64,000 nucleotides of DNA, taken from an uncultured archaeon A07HR60 (GTDB lineage: Archaea; Halobacteriota; Halobacteria; Halobacteriales; Haloferacaceae). Position 1 is the stretch's first letter. Each line of letters begins with the position of its first letter. Positions 1 through 8,287 of the stretch are shown here, piece by piece. The notes beneath the pieces were generated by a model that saw nothing but the letters and a program-made list of their open reading frames with translations, did not search any database and was not told where the DNA came from. The DNA is taken from NCBI GenBank assembly GCA_000496235.1, contig KI543227.1, positions 45,084 through 109,083 on the forward strand. Direction: 5' to 3'. The translations under genes were made by a program, and so were the position numbers.

Positions 1-2
1 TC

Positions 3-197
3 AGTGCTGCAGTCGCAGGCTGCACCGATAGTGGCAGTGGGGGGAGCGACTCAGACTCATCTACAGAATCCGATACCGAAACTCCGACAGAGACCACATC
101 TGAGACACCTACCGAAACACCGACCGAGACGCCAACCGAAACACCGACCCAGACGCCGACCGAAACACCCACCGAAACAGACGACGGATACTACTGA
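3..197 (+). CDS. Small lipoprotein, 3' part (5' end outside window)
   Basis: The frame beginning at base 3 is open to the TGA at 195-197 and has no start inside the window. It opens with SAAVAGC, which fits the end of a signal peptide and a lipobox whose Cys would be lipidated, so the protein is probably anchored on the outer face of the membrane. The mature part is only about 58 residues: a Ser/Gly/Asp linker followed by about seven T-E-T-P type units and the ending DDGYY. Such Thr/Pro/Glu-rich tethers are common in haloarchaeal surface lipoproteins. No catalytic domain follows, so the function is unknown; the protein may be only a short tether or a truncated remnant. Confidence 0.6.
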   Translation, partial: SAAVAGCTDSGSGGSDSDSSTESDTETPTETTSETPTETPTETPTETPTQTPTETPTETDDGYY

Positions 198-523
198 AGC
201 GAACATATTCTCACTATCACGCAGTCTTTGTATGCCTGATACTTGGGCTGCAACGTCAAATTCGAACTTGCTGGTGCGCCTGTGGTTCAGACCGGGAAGT
301 GACAATTAACTGTGAGTCCTCCGTAGTTTTGTCAGCGGCACTCAGTCCACAGCCGTGCACATGTCTTCTCTTGACTGACACTCGCCCGACAAACTTGTTC
401 GTGTGCGTGTTCGCTTCACTGGTGATGCCACGGGCCGATCGGGGCGGTGTCACACAGTCTCGCTGTGGCCGTTGTTCCGTCCATCTCGGGCTCTTTTTCA
501 GTCGGCCACTCTAGCGTCACTCC
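198..523. other. Intergenic, no gene seen
   Basis: The open frames here are short, overlap one another and lack the acidic, GC3-rich coding signature of the neighbours. I see no RNA gene or repeat. Confidence 0.5.
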
Positions 524-1204
524 ATGAGCGTTCGTGAGGAGTTCGACGCCTGGGCGTCCTCGGGAAAAGATCAGGGTATGGAGGACCGACACTGGCACAC
601 GGCGAAACACGCACTCAAGCGTATGCCCGTTGAGCAGGGCGACACGGTAGTTGATTTGGGGACTGGATCGGGGTACGCGCTCCGAGCGCTTCGAGACACG
701 CGCGATATCGGCCCGAGTATCGGTCTTGACGGCTCTCCTGCAATGGTCGCTAACGCGCGCGAATACACTGATGATAGTACTATCAGCTACGTAAGCGGCG
801 ATTTTCAGCATCTCCCGTTTCAGCCAGCCAGCGTCGATCATGCATGGTCGATGGAGGCGTTTTATTATGCTCGTGAGCCCGTGGCCCTGCTCAGGGAGAT
901 TCGACGGATCCTCCGTCCTGGGGGCACGTTTTCGTGTGCAGTGAATTTCTTCGAAGAAAGCACTCACACGCATGAGTGGCAGGATGGAATCAGTATCGAC
1001 ATGACACTCTGGACCCGCCAGCAGTATCGCGAAGCCTTTCGCAGTGCAGGTCTGTACGTCGCTGAACAGGACCGGATCCCCGACCGAGAAATTGATATCC
1101 CCGATGCTGCTGCGTTCCCGACCGACAGGTGGCCCTCCAGAGATGCCATGATTGATCGATATCGAGTCAACGGCACACTCCTGACGGTCGGCGTCGCTCC
1201 CTGA
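524..1204 (+). CDS. Class I SAM-dependent methyltransferase
   Basis: A 226-residue protein with a Methyltransf_11-type Rossmann core. Motif I is VVDLGTGSG at residues 42-50, followed by an acidic residue at the end of strand 2 (IGLDGSP) and a motif near YVSGDFQHLPF where the adenine would be bound. The later segment LREIRRILRPGG is the usual post-motif helix. The C-terminal part is short and does not identify the acceptor, so the substrate is unknown; UbiE-like small-molecule methyltransferases are the closest general type. The ATG at 524 gives a full-length family member and no earlier in-frame start is convincing. The gene stands alone. Confidence 0.85.
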   Translation: MSVREEFDAWASSGKDQGMEDRHWHTAKHALKRMPVEQGDTVVDLGTGSGYALRALRDTRDIGPSIGLDGSPAMVANAREYTDDSTISYVSGDFQHLPFQPASVDHAWSMEAFYYAREPVALLREIRRILRPGGTFSCAVNFFEESTHTHEWQDGISIDMTLWTRQQYREAFRSAGLYVAEQDRIPDREIDIPDAAAFPTDRWPSRDAMIDRYRVNGTLLTVGVAP

Positions 1205-1398
1205 CCGAGCGTCATCGAGATAACTGGCACTGCCGTGTGGTCTGGTTGTTCGACCTACTCTTCTGATGTCTCGCCACGTCCCGTTATGTGTCGTCATATC
1301 CTGCCTGGTCGACAAAATCACCCCACTGAGCGCAAAACGATGCAGACAGATGTGTCTCATTGGCTGGCCCCCGGTGTAACCGGTGTCTTGTCAGCTGA

Positions 1399-1746
1399 CC
1401 CACGAGTAAACTCGTGGGCTTCTTCGCACTCGTTCACGAGACGACGAGATGAGATTGTGTGAGCCCGACGAGCAAGTGGTATCGCGGGTGACACCCGTCC
1501 TGCTGGCCACGACCCCGAGAAGTATTCACTCTCGGCTGTCTGGTATGCAGGGTTGGACTGGACGTCGCTTGTCAGTGAATACAGAGATTCCTGAGTTGAG
1601 AGCCTGCTAACTGGGGCTCGTGCTTACCAACACTTCTGGCTGGAATCAAGCACTAACAGTAATCGTGGCATACCAGAGCCTAACACGTTCGACTGTGTTG
1701 GGTTTCCAATGGGAGGCGGGATTCATCCACCCCGTTCACGGGGTGG
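1399..1746 (+). mobile_element. IS200/IS605-like remnant without transposase (hairpin-bounded)
   Basis: Two perfect 8-bp-stem hairpins delimit this stretch. The left one (1399-1418, CCCACGAG / CTCGTGGG, loop TAAA) resembles the left-end palindrome of haloarchaeal IS200/IS605 and IS1341-type elements. The right one (1727-1746, CCACCCCG / CGGGGTGG, loop TTCA), preceded by a GGGAGGCGGGATTC segment, resembles the right end downstream of tnpB genes. The roughly 310 bases between them hold no tnpA or tnpB reading frame. This fits an internally deleted, MITE-like element that keeps the ends and perhaps the right-end guide RNA scaffold. Element boundaries and target site cannot be fixed without comparison to full elements. 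Confidence 0.5.
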
Positions 1747-2070
1747 GTTTCTCCCTTGTTATTTTATAAATCCGATATCGATTCTACCACGGCCCCGACT
1801 GAGTAACGGAACAATGTGATGCCATCTCCACACTCCGCGTCTCACCGCCCGTCGGTTTCTCTCAGTGCGCTGTTTGTTCCAACTGCGATGTCTCTCGGCA
1901 GTCTGCCAGAGTTGGTGCGGTCGGTTCTCGACTCGCGAGCAGGGGGGCTGTGTCCTGAGATACAGTTCTGCCGCCTGGCCCCGGCAGTTCAGTGCCGTCT
2001 TGACAGCCCTCAGTCCGGGTTGACCGCCGGAGCCGCGCCTCTCAAGTGACTGCATGAGTTAATTCTGTGT
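1747..2070. other. Intergenic upstream of uvrB, no gene seen
   Basis: AT-rich sequence immediately after the right hairpin (around 1758-1772) gives way to ordinary GC-rich DNA. The overlapping short frames on both strands look non-coding. The uvrB promoter must lie here but I could not identify a convincing TATA box. Confidence 0.4.
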
Positions 2071-4125
2071 ATGAGCGATACGGGGAGTCCGTTATCGGAA
2101 GACCGGCCGACAGTCGATCAACCTTTGACTGTCGATGCGCCGTTCGATCCGGCGGGCGACCAGCCAGATGCAATCGAGCAGCTGGTATCCGGCTACGAGC
2201 GCGGCTACGACGAACAGACTCTCCTCGGAGTGACCGGCTCCGGGAAGACCAACACCGTCTCGTGGGTGCTCGAACAGCTAGACAAGCCAACGCTGATCAT
2301 CGCCCACAACAAGACGCTGGCGGCCCAACTGTACGAAGAGTTCCGCGAACTCTGCCCAGACAACGCCGTCGAGTACTTCGTCAGTTACTACAATTACTAT
2401 CAGCCAGAAGCATACGTTGAGCAGACGGACACGTTTATCGATAAAGAACTCTCGATCAACGATGAAATCGACCGGCTTCGACACTCGGCGACGCGGTCGC
2501 TGTTGACGCGCGATGACGTGATCGTGGTGGCGTCAGTATCGGCCATCTACGGACTGGGTGACCCCACCAACTACGGCGGGATGGCGCTTGAGTTGTCGGT
2601 CGGTGATCAAGTCGGGCGTGATGAGTTGCTCGCAGAGCTGGTCGACCGAAACTACGAGCGCAACGATGTCGACTTCATGCAGGGCACCTTTCGGGTCCGA
2701 GGCGACACCGTCGAGGTGTTCCCCATGTACGGTCGCTACGCTGTGCGATTCGAATTTTGGGGCGACGAGATCGACCGGATCCTGAAGATCGACCCGCTAG
2801 AAGGAGAGGTGAAATCCGACGACCCGGCCGCGATGATCCACCCGGCTGAGCACTACTCATACGCGGATGATCAACTCGACAACGCCATCGACGAAATCGA
2901 GCAACTCAAAGACGAACGGGTGAGCTATTTCGAACGGCAGGGCGATCTGGTCGCGGCACAGCGAATCGAAGAACGGACTACATTCGATCTGGAGATGCTT
3001 CGCGAGACGGGCTATTGTTCTGGAATCGAAAATTACTCCGTTCACTTCTCGGACCGTCAGTCGGGCAACGCCCCGTACACCCTGCTGGATTACTTCCCCG
3101 ACGATTTCCTGACAGTGATCGATGAATCCCACCAGACGATCCCCCAGACAAAAGGCCAGTACGCAGGGGACAAATCGCGGAAGGACTCACTCGTGGGTAA
3201 TGGATTCCGACTCCCGACCGCCTACGACAATCGGCCGCTCACCTTCGAGGAGTTCCGAGAGAAAACAGACAAAACGCTGTACGTATCGGCGACACCGGGA
3301 GACTTCGAACGCGAACACTCCAGTCAGATCGTCGAGCAGATCGTCAGACCGACACACCTGGTCGACCCCGAGATTGAGGTGACCTCTGCGTCCGGTCAGG
3401 TAGAAGACCTCATGGACCGGATCGACAGTCGGATCGATCAAGACGAACGGACTCTGGTGACGACCCTGACAAAGCGGATGGCCGAAGACCTCACAGAGTA
3501 TCTTGAGGAGGCGGGCGTGGAAGTGGCGTACATGCACGACGAGACGGACACGTTGGAACGCCACGAGATCATCCGTGATCTGCGGCTGGGGAACATCGAC
3601 GTGCTCGTGGGGATCAATTTGCTCCGAGAGGGCCTCGACATTCCGGAAGTGTCGTTGGTGGCCATTCTGGACGCAGATCAGGAGGGGTTCCTCCGCTCGG
3701 AGACGACCCTGGTCCAGACGATGGGCCGAGCCGCCCGGAATATCAACGGGGAGGTCGTCTTGTATGCCGACGAGATGACTGACTCGATGCAGTCTGCTAT
3801 CGACGAAACGAGCCGTCGCCGGCAAATCCAGCGGGAGTACAACGAAGAACACGGCTTCGAACCCAAGACGATCGACAAACCGGTCAGCGATATGAATCTG
3901 CCCGGCTCACAGACCGATGCCACTTCGGTCGGTGGTGAAGACGTCACCACCGAACAAGAGGCACTGGAGCTGATCGAGCGACTCGAAGACCAGATGGACC
4001 AGGCGGCGGCGAACCTAGAGTTCGAGTTAGCTGCAGACATCCGCGATCGGGTCTCTGAACTCCGGCGCGAGTACGATGCCGACGGCGGCGACACGGGAAT
4101 CGTCCCGGAGACCGAAGAGTTCTGA
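2071..4125 (+). CDS. uvrB: Excinuclease ABC subunit B
   Basis: UvrB is the damage-verifying helicase-like subunit of bacterial-type nucleotide excision repair, widely acquired by haloarchaea. The 684-residue protein has Walker A GVTGSGKT (53-60), the aromatic beta-hairpin region [14 protein letters not shown] (about 111-124) that inserts into DNA at the lesion, the helicase motif [11 protein letters not shown], the C-terminal helicase motifs [13 protein letters not shown] and QTMGRAARN, and a C-terminal UVR coiled-coil (about 635-670) that contacts UvrC. All core parts are present and the length matches the family. uvrA and uvrC are not in the window. Confidence 0.97.
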   Translation: MSDTGSPLSEDRPTVDQPLTVDAPFDPAGDQPDAIEQLVSGYERGYDEQTLLGVTGSGKTNTVSWVLEQLDKPTLIIAHNKTLAAQLYEEFRELCPDNAVEYFVSYYNYYQPEAYVEQTDTFIDKELSINDEIDRLRHSATRSLLTRDDVIVVASVSAIYGLGDPTNYGGMALELSVGDQVGRDELLAELVDRNYERNDVDFMQGTFRVRGDTVEVFPMYGRYAVRFEFWGDEIDRILKIDPLEGEVKSDDPAAMIHPAEHYSYADDQLDNAIDEIEQLKDERVSYFERQGDLVAAQRIEERTTFDLEMLRETGYCSGIENYSVHFSDRQSGNAPYTLLDYFPDDFLTVIDESHQTIPQTKGQYAGDKSRKDSLVGNGFRLPTAYDNRPLTFEEFREKTDKTLYVSATPGDFEREHSSQIVEQIVRPTHLVDPEIEVTSASGQVEDLMDRIDSRIDQDERTLVTTLTKRMAEDLTEYLEEAGVEVAYMHDETDTLERHEIIRDLRLGNIDVLVGINLLREGLDIPEVSLVAILDADQEGFLRSETTLVQTMGRAARNINGEVVLYADEMTDSMQSAIDETSRRRQIQREYNEEHGFEPKTIDKPVSDMNLPGSQTDATSVGGEDVTTEQEALELIERLEDQMDQAAANLEFELAADIRDRVSELRREYDADGGDTGIVPETEEF

Positions 4126-4309
4126 TCACGAGTCCGAACTGTGATTTTGCCGCCCGCCGCTAGTGTGGGCTCAAAATTGGCTGCTGATTTGAACGTTCTC
4201 GCAGTTGGGTCTCGTGGCTCAGACTCAGTCGGTTCTCACACACCCGTATACCGGAGGTTGGTGGCCTAGTTCCGCGCTGTTTATGACTGGCCTGCGCAGA
4301 ATCAAACAT

Positions 4310-4918
4310 ATGTCGGAACCCGGCACACGGCTCGGCGGACTCACGCTGTGTGCAATTGGGGTCGTTATGACCGGGATCCCGCTCGTAATAGGCTTTGGCG
4401 GGCCCGTTACGGCTATTTCTTCCTTAACGAGTCAGACGATAGGCGCGCCCGGAGGCCCAGGTTTTGCCGCCGGTGTTGGTGAGTTAGTGACGCAGCTGTA
4501 TGCAGTGGTTGGTCGCCCGGCGCTGGTGGTGTTTGGAGTGGCCTTCGCGCTGACAGGCGGGGCCAAACTCCGCGGAAACACACTCTCAGCTCGTTTCTCG
4601 GCGCTGGTGCCCGTCCTAGCGGCTGGTATCGTCGCGCTATCGTTCGGACCGGCGGGACTATTGTCGCTGACGACACGAGCGATTCCACCTACAGTTCAAT
4701 CAGCCGTCGCCACCGTGGTCGTGGGTAGTGTCGTGATCCCGCTGGTCCTCGCCTCGCTCCAAGAGGACACCCTCGTGTTGATCGTTGCGTCGACGCTACT
4801 GCTCGCGGCCGGTGCGGTTGCACCTTCATCACCCGTCTCGTTGATTGTCGGCACAGCTTGCGGGGCGGGGGTCGTTGTGACCTTGTGGAATCTCGATACG
4901 AATACCTGGCAGCCATAA
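4310..4918 (+). CDS. Polytopic membrane protein of unknown function
   Basis: Starting at the ATG of MSEPGTRLGG gives 202 residues, with about six hydrophobic segments spread through the chain and Gly-rich, small-residue helices (for example LTLCAIGVVMTGIPLVIGFG and ALVVFGVAFALTGGAKL). A longer frame opens at 4205, but its extra N-terminal 35 residues do not look like coding sequence. No charged catalytic motif or transporter signature is visible. The gene is monocistronic, with an empty gap before the convergent SPFH gene. The function is unknown. Confidence 0.6.
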   Translation: MSEPGTRLGGLTLCAIGVVMTGIPLVIGFGGPVTAISSLTSQTIGAPGGPGFAAGVGELVTQLYAVVGRPALVVFGVAFALTGGAKLRGNTLSARFSALVPVLAAGIVALSFGPAGLLSLTTRAIPPTVQSAVATVVVGSVVIPLVLASLQEDTLVLIVASTLLLAAGAVAPSSPVSLIVGTACGAGVVVTLWNLDTNTWQP

Positions 4919-5043
4919 CGGACTGTCCAGCACAGCCAGCCTCGACGGTACTCAGCCATCCAAGTTCAGACTGAATCATAGCTGGCATCGACACGAACCC
5001 GTGAGTGTGGCGTGACCGCTCAGTTTCGTGTTGGACCTGGTGG

Positions 5044-6198
5044 TCAGTCGTTGTGGTCTTCCAACATTTCGACGTCCGGGCTCGCTTCACCACTCAGTTC
5101 GCTCATTCCGTCGAGCGCCTCGTCAATATCGTCGAGTCCGAGGAGTTGACTCGTTTCCTCGTCGAATTCTTTGGGCTCTAAGCCTTCGGCCTGCTGGACG
5201 TTGGAGCCACTGAGTTGGTTACCGTACCGGCCCACCAGCGAGGTGAGTTCCTGTGGGAGAACGAACGTCGTGGACTCACCTTGGCCAATCTCTTCGAGCG
5301 TCTCCATCCCGCGCTCGATGATGGCTCGCTCGCCCATCGATTCGGCGGATTTTGCCCGCAGGACCGTCGAGATGGCGTCACCCTGAGCTTCTAAGATCTG
5401 TGATTGTTTTTCTCCCTGCGCGCGGATGATGTTGGACTGCTTGTCTCCCTCTGCTTTCTCTACCGCCGAGCGACGTTCTCCCTCGGCCTCTAGAATCATC
5501 GCCCGCCGTCGCCGCTCGGCGGAGGTCTGTTCTTCCATTGCCTTTTGCACGTCTCGAGACGGCTGCACGGCGCGGACCTCGACGGCCTCGACACGGATTC
5601 CCCACTCGTCGGTAGGCGCGTCCAGTTCCTCACGGATCCGCGTATTGATTTTTTCACGATTCGACAGCGTCTCGTCCAACTCCATATCACCAAGGACGGC
5701 CCGGAGGGTCGTCTGAGCGAGGTTGGAGACGGCTTTCTCGTAGTTGTCAACCTCGAGAAACGCTTTCTTAGCGTTCATTACTCGCACGTACACGACGGCG
5801 TCTGCAGTGACCGGAGAGTTATCACGGGTGATTGCCTCCTGACTGGGGATATCGAGCGTTTGTGTTCGCATATCGAACGGGTGGGTGCGCGACACAAACG
5901 GGGGCACGATGTTCAGCCCGGGAGTCAGTGCCTTCCGGAACTCCCCGAAGATGGTCAGCGGGCGCTTCTCGTAGGCTTCGACCATCTCGACGGCACTGGA
6001 GACGGCGGCCACTCCCAACAGGACGGTGAGAAGCACCAACCCGACCGTGAAGTTTCCACTGAACAGCATCGTTCCCACGAGGATCGCGAGAATCACACCG
6101 ACAAACCGAATCCCAGAGTCGAACACCCGTTTGGTACCGCCGCTTCCAGGACGGACGAGTCGACCTACCAGCCGGCCGGTGCGGCGAAAGAGGCTCAT
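5044..6198 (-). CDS. SPFH-domain (stomatin/prohibitin-like) membrane scaffold protein
   Basis: Starting at MSLFRRTGRL the protein has 384 residues. Two N-terminal hydrophobic stretches (about residues 27-70) anchor it, followed by an SPFH domain beginning near FGEFRKALTPGLNIVPPFV and containing the typical RTQTLDIPSQEAITRDN segment. A long Ala/Glu/Arg-rich coiled coil with repeats such as AEGERRSAVEKAEGDKQ comes next, then an acidic tail. This is the stomatin/podocin arrangement, known to form large membrane rings that organise proteases and microdomains. The frame opens 23 codons earlier, but those residues are not family-like. It is transcribed with its back to hemB and may be the last gene of that minus-strand unit (126-bp gap). 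Confidence 0.9.
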   Translation of the reverse strand: MSLFRRTGRLVGRLVRPGSGGTKRVFDSGIRFVGVILAILVGTMLFSGNFTVGLVLLTVLLGVAAVSSAVEMVEAYEKRPLTIFGEFRKALTPGLNIVPPFVSRTHPFDMRTQTLDIPSQEAITRDNSPVTADAVVYVRVMNAKKAFLEVDNYEKAVSNLAQTTLRAVLGDMELDETLSNREKINTRIREELDAPTDEWGIRVEAVEVRAVQPSRDVQKAMEEQTSAERRRRAMILEAEGERRSAVEKAEGDKQSNIIRAQGEKQSQILEAQGDAISTVLRAKSAESMGERAIIERGMETLEEIGQGESTTFVLPQELTSLVGRYGNQLSGSNVQQAEGLEPKEFDEETSQLLGLDDIDEALDGMSELSGEASPDVEMLEDHND

Positions 6199-6324
6199 AC
6201 TGTGTACTACGGCTCCAGCGGCAAAACACCCTTTGGTGACGGATATGGGGGCGGAACTCACTCTCACCGGGTTAAATCACGCTTTCCAACAGGCCGAGAG
6301 AGAAATAGCCCCCATGGCCACTGC

Positions 6325-7311
6325 TCAGAGCCGGTTGGCGATGTCTTCGGCAAAGTACGTGAGAATCAGGTCTGCCCCGGCACGCTTGATACTCATCAGC
6401 GACTCCAGCGCCGTCGCTTCAAGATCGAGCCAGCCGTTGTCGGCTGCGGCGTGGACCATTGCGTATTCTCCGGAGACGTTGTACGCTGCAACAGGACGGT
6501 CGGTTTCGTCTCGGACCGCGGCGACGATATCCAGATACGCCAGCGCGGGCTTGACCATGAGCACGTCTGCGCCCTGTTCGACGTCGAGACGGACTTCTCG
6601 AAGGGCTTCGCGACTGTTGGCAGTGTCCATCTGGTAGTGGCGACGGTCACCGAACGCAGGGTCGCCGTCTGCGGCCTCGCGAAACGGCCCGTAGAAGGCC
6701 GACTCGTACTTGGCGGCGTAACTCATGACCGACACGTCTGGGAAGCCAGCGCCGTCCAGTGCCGTTCGAATCGCGCCGACCATCCCATCTGTCATCGATG
6801 ACGGCGCGACCATGTCGGCGCCGGCCTCGGCTTGTGCGACAGCTGTCTGTCCCAACAACTCCAGCGTCTCGTCGTTATCGACCGTCTGTGTGGGTTGGGT
6901 CCGGGCACCCTCCTCGAGGACACCACAGTGGCCGTGATTGGTGTACTCGCACAGACACACGTCGCCGATCACGTACGCATCGGTTTCGGCGGCCGCATTG
7001 CGGATCGCCCGCTGGACGACCCCGTCTGTGGCATACGCCTGTGAGCCGACAGCATCTTTCTGCTCGGGAATTCCGAACAGCATCACTGCCTCCACGCCCG
7101 TCTCGAGAACCTCCTCAATTCGAGCGACGGTCTGTGAGACAGGGACTCGCTCATGGCCCGGCATCGAGGGAATCGCGACACGTTCGTCCGTCGTCGCGTC
7201 GACGAACACGGGTGCGATGAGGTCGGATGCTGAGAGAGTTGTCTCTCGCACCAGCGACCTGATACCATCACTCCGAAGCCGCCGTGGCCTGTCTGCGAGG
7301 TTGTCTGTCAT
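6325..7311 (-). CDS. hemB: Delta-aminolevulinic acid dehydratase (porphobilinogen synthase)
   Basis: HemB condenses two 5-aminolevulinate molecules to porphobilinogen in haem and cobalamin synthesis. From MTDNLADRPR the protein is 328 residues, the normal family length. The two Schiff-base lysines are K201 in YAAKYESAFYGPF and K254 in LMVKPAL. A cysteine-rich metal site is seen at DVCLCEYTNHGHC (Cys 119, 121, 129), indicating a zinc-type enzyme. The frame extends upstream to 7449, but the added residues are not conserved in type. No other haem gene is adjacent; the SPFH gene lies 126 bp downstream on the same strand. Confidence 0.96.
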   Translation of the reverse strand: MTDNLADRPRRLRSDGIRSLVRETTLSASDLIAPVFVDATTDERVAIPSMPGHERVPVSQTVARIEEVLETGVEAVMLFGIPEQKDAVGSQAYATDGVVQRAIRNAAAETDAYVIGDVCLCEYTNHGHCGVLEEGARTQPTQTVDNDETLELLGQTAVAQAEAGADMVAPSSMTDGMVGAIRTALDGAGFPDVSVMSYAAKYESAFYGPFREAADGDPAFGDRRHYQMDTANSREALREVRLDVEQGADVLMVKPALAYLDIVAAVRDETDRPVAAYNVSGEYAMVHAAADNGWLDLEATALESLMSIKRAGADLILTYFAEDIANRL

Positions 7312-7487
7312 ACGGTTAGAAAGTGACCGCGAAATTAAACCGATTCGCTCTTGGCCGCCTCCTCTTCCGTCTGAGCGCACTGAGATGGCGCTCACGAGCA
7401 ATGTGGTGAGAGTCCGGCGAGTGCCCGGTGTTAGTGTAGAATCGTTCAATCAAAAAACAAATACTCACGCACCTGCGAGGATGACAA

Positions 7488-8015
7488 GTGACTAGCCCGC
7501 TTCAGTTAGAGACAGTGCCTGGCTGGCTGCAGTCCTGGCTTGACTCGGAGTGGACACTTCTCGTGTTGCTGTTCGTATTCGTCCTCGAAGGGGCGATGGT
7601 GATGTATTTCATGCCCAGCGAATTGGTAGTTCCCAGTGCACTGCTACTGATTGGCACCTCTCCCGCGGATATCGTGACCGTCATCGGGATTGCCGTCGTC
7701 GGCGCCACTACCGGCCAGTACGTGCTGTTCCTCGTCGCCCGTCGTGGTGGTCGCGAGTGGCTCCTCCAGCGACGCTGGTTTCGCGTCTCCCGGGACACTC
7801 TTTCGCGGTTCGACGGCTGGTTCGACCGGTGGGGGGCGTACGTGGTGCCGGTGAGCAACTCGTTGCTATTCACGAGAGGGATGCTTACGGTCCCCGCTGG
7901 CCTTTCCGAGATGGATATTCGAACGTTCGCGCTGTTGTCGGCGCTCGGGACGCTTTCGTTTCAGTCAATTCTCGCGGGGCTGTTCGTAGTGTTTGACTAT
8001 CTGGTGCTGGCGTGA
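7488..8015 (+). CDS. DedA/SNARE-associated family membrane protein
   Basis: A 175-residue protein from a GTG start. It carries the DedA signature region (FMPSELVVPSALLL, around residue 40) and the later RWGAYVVPVSNSLLFTRGM segment with a conserved Arg, flanked by hydrophobic helices. DedA proteins act in membrane lipid or undecaprenyl-phosphate recycling and proton-dependent processes in bacteria; the archaeal role is not settled. It is somewhat shorter than typical members (about 200). An ATG at 7481 is out of frame and closes after four codons, so GTG at 7488 is the likely start. Divergent from hemB. Confidence 0.8.
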   Translation: MTSPLQLETVPGWLQSWLDSEWTLLVLLFVFVLEGAMVMYFMPSELVVPSALLLIGTSPADIVTVIGIAVVGATTGQYVLFLVARRGGREWLLQRRWFRVSRDTLSRFDGWFDRWGAYVVPVSNSLLFTRGMLTVPAGLSEMDIRTFALLSALGTLSFQSILAGLFVVFDYLVLA

Positions 8016-8287
8016 GAGGGGGAAGTGAGAGACTCTCCCGGTGGCTTGGAGTCCGCGGCTGATGATCAGCCGGCTCACAGATAGATTCTCCTGCGTTTTG
8101 TCATGTGTGAGCGTGAAGCTGAATCCGACAGCGGCAGCCCCCGAGTTACTGAACTTCGTGGTTCGACCAGTGTTGAGCCATTCAGGCGGTAGCTCTGGTT
8201 GCAGCAGCCTAACATTCATACCACCCGTCATCTGACTTCATTCAATGAGCCAACAGATTCACTCGTCGGTTTTGGAGGTGTTGAACC

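Noticed and set aside
416-1360. 314-residue minus-strand frame antisense to the methyltransferase
   Set aside because: It overlaps a well-supported gene on the other strand, is Arg/Ser/Cys-rich rather than acidic, and shows no domain.
3187-3852. 221-residue minus-strand frame inside uvrB
   Set aside because: It is the antisense shadow of a highly conserved gene with high GC at third positions.
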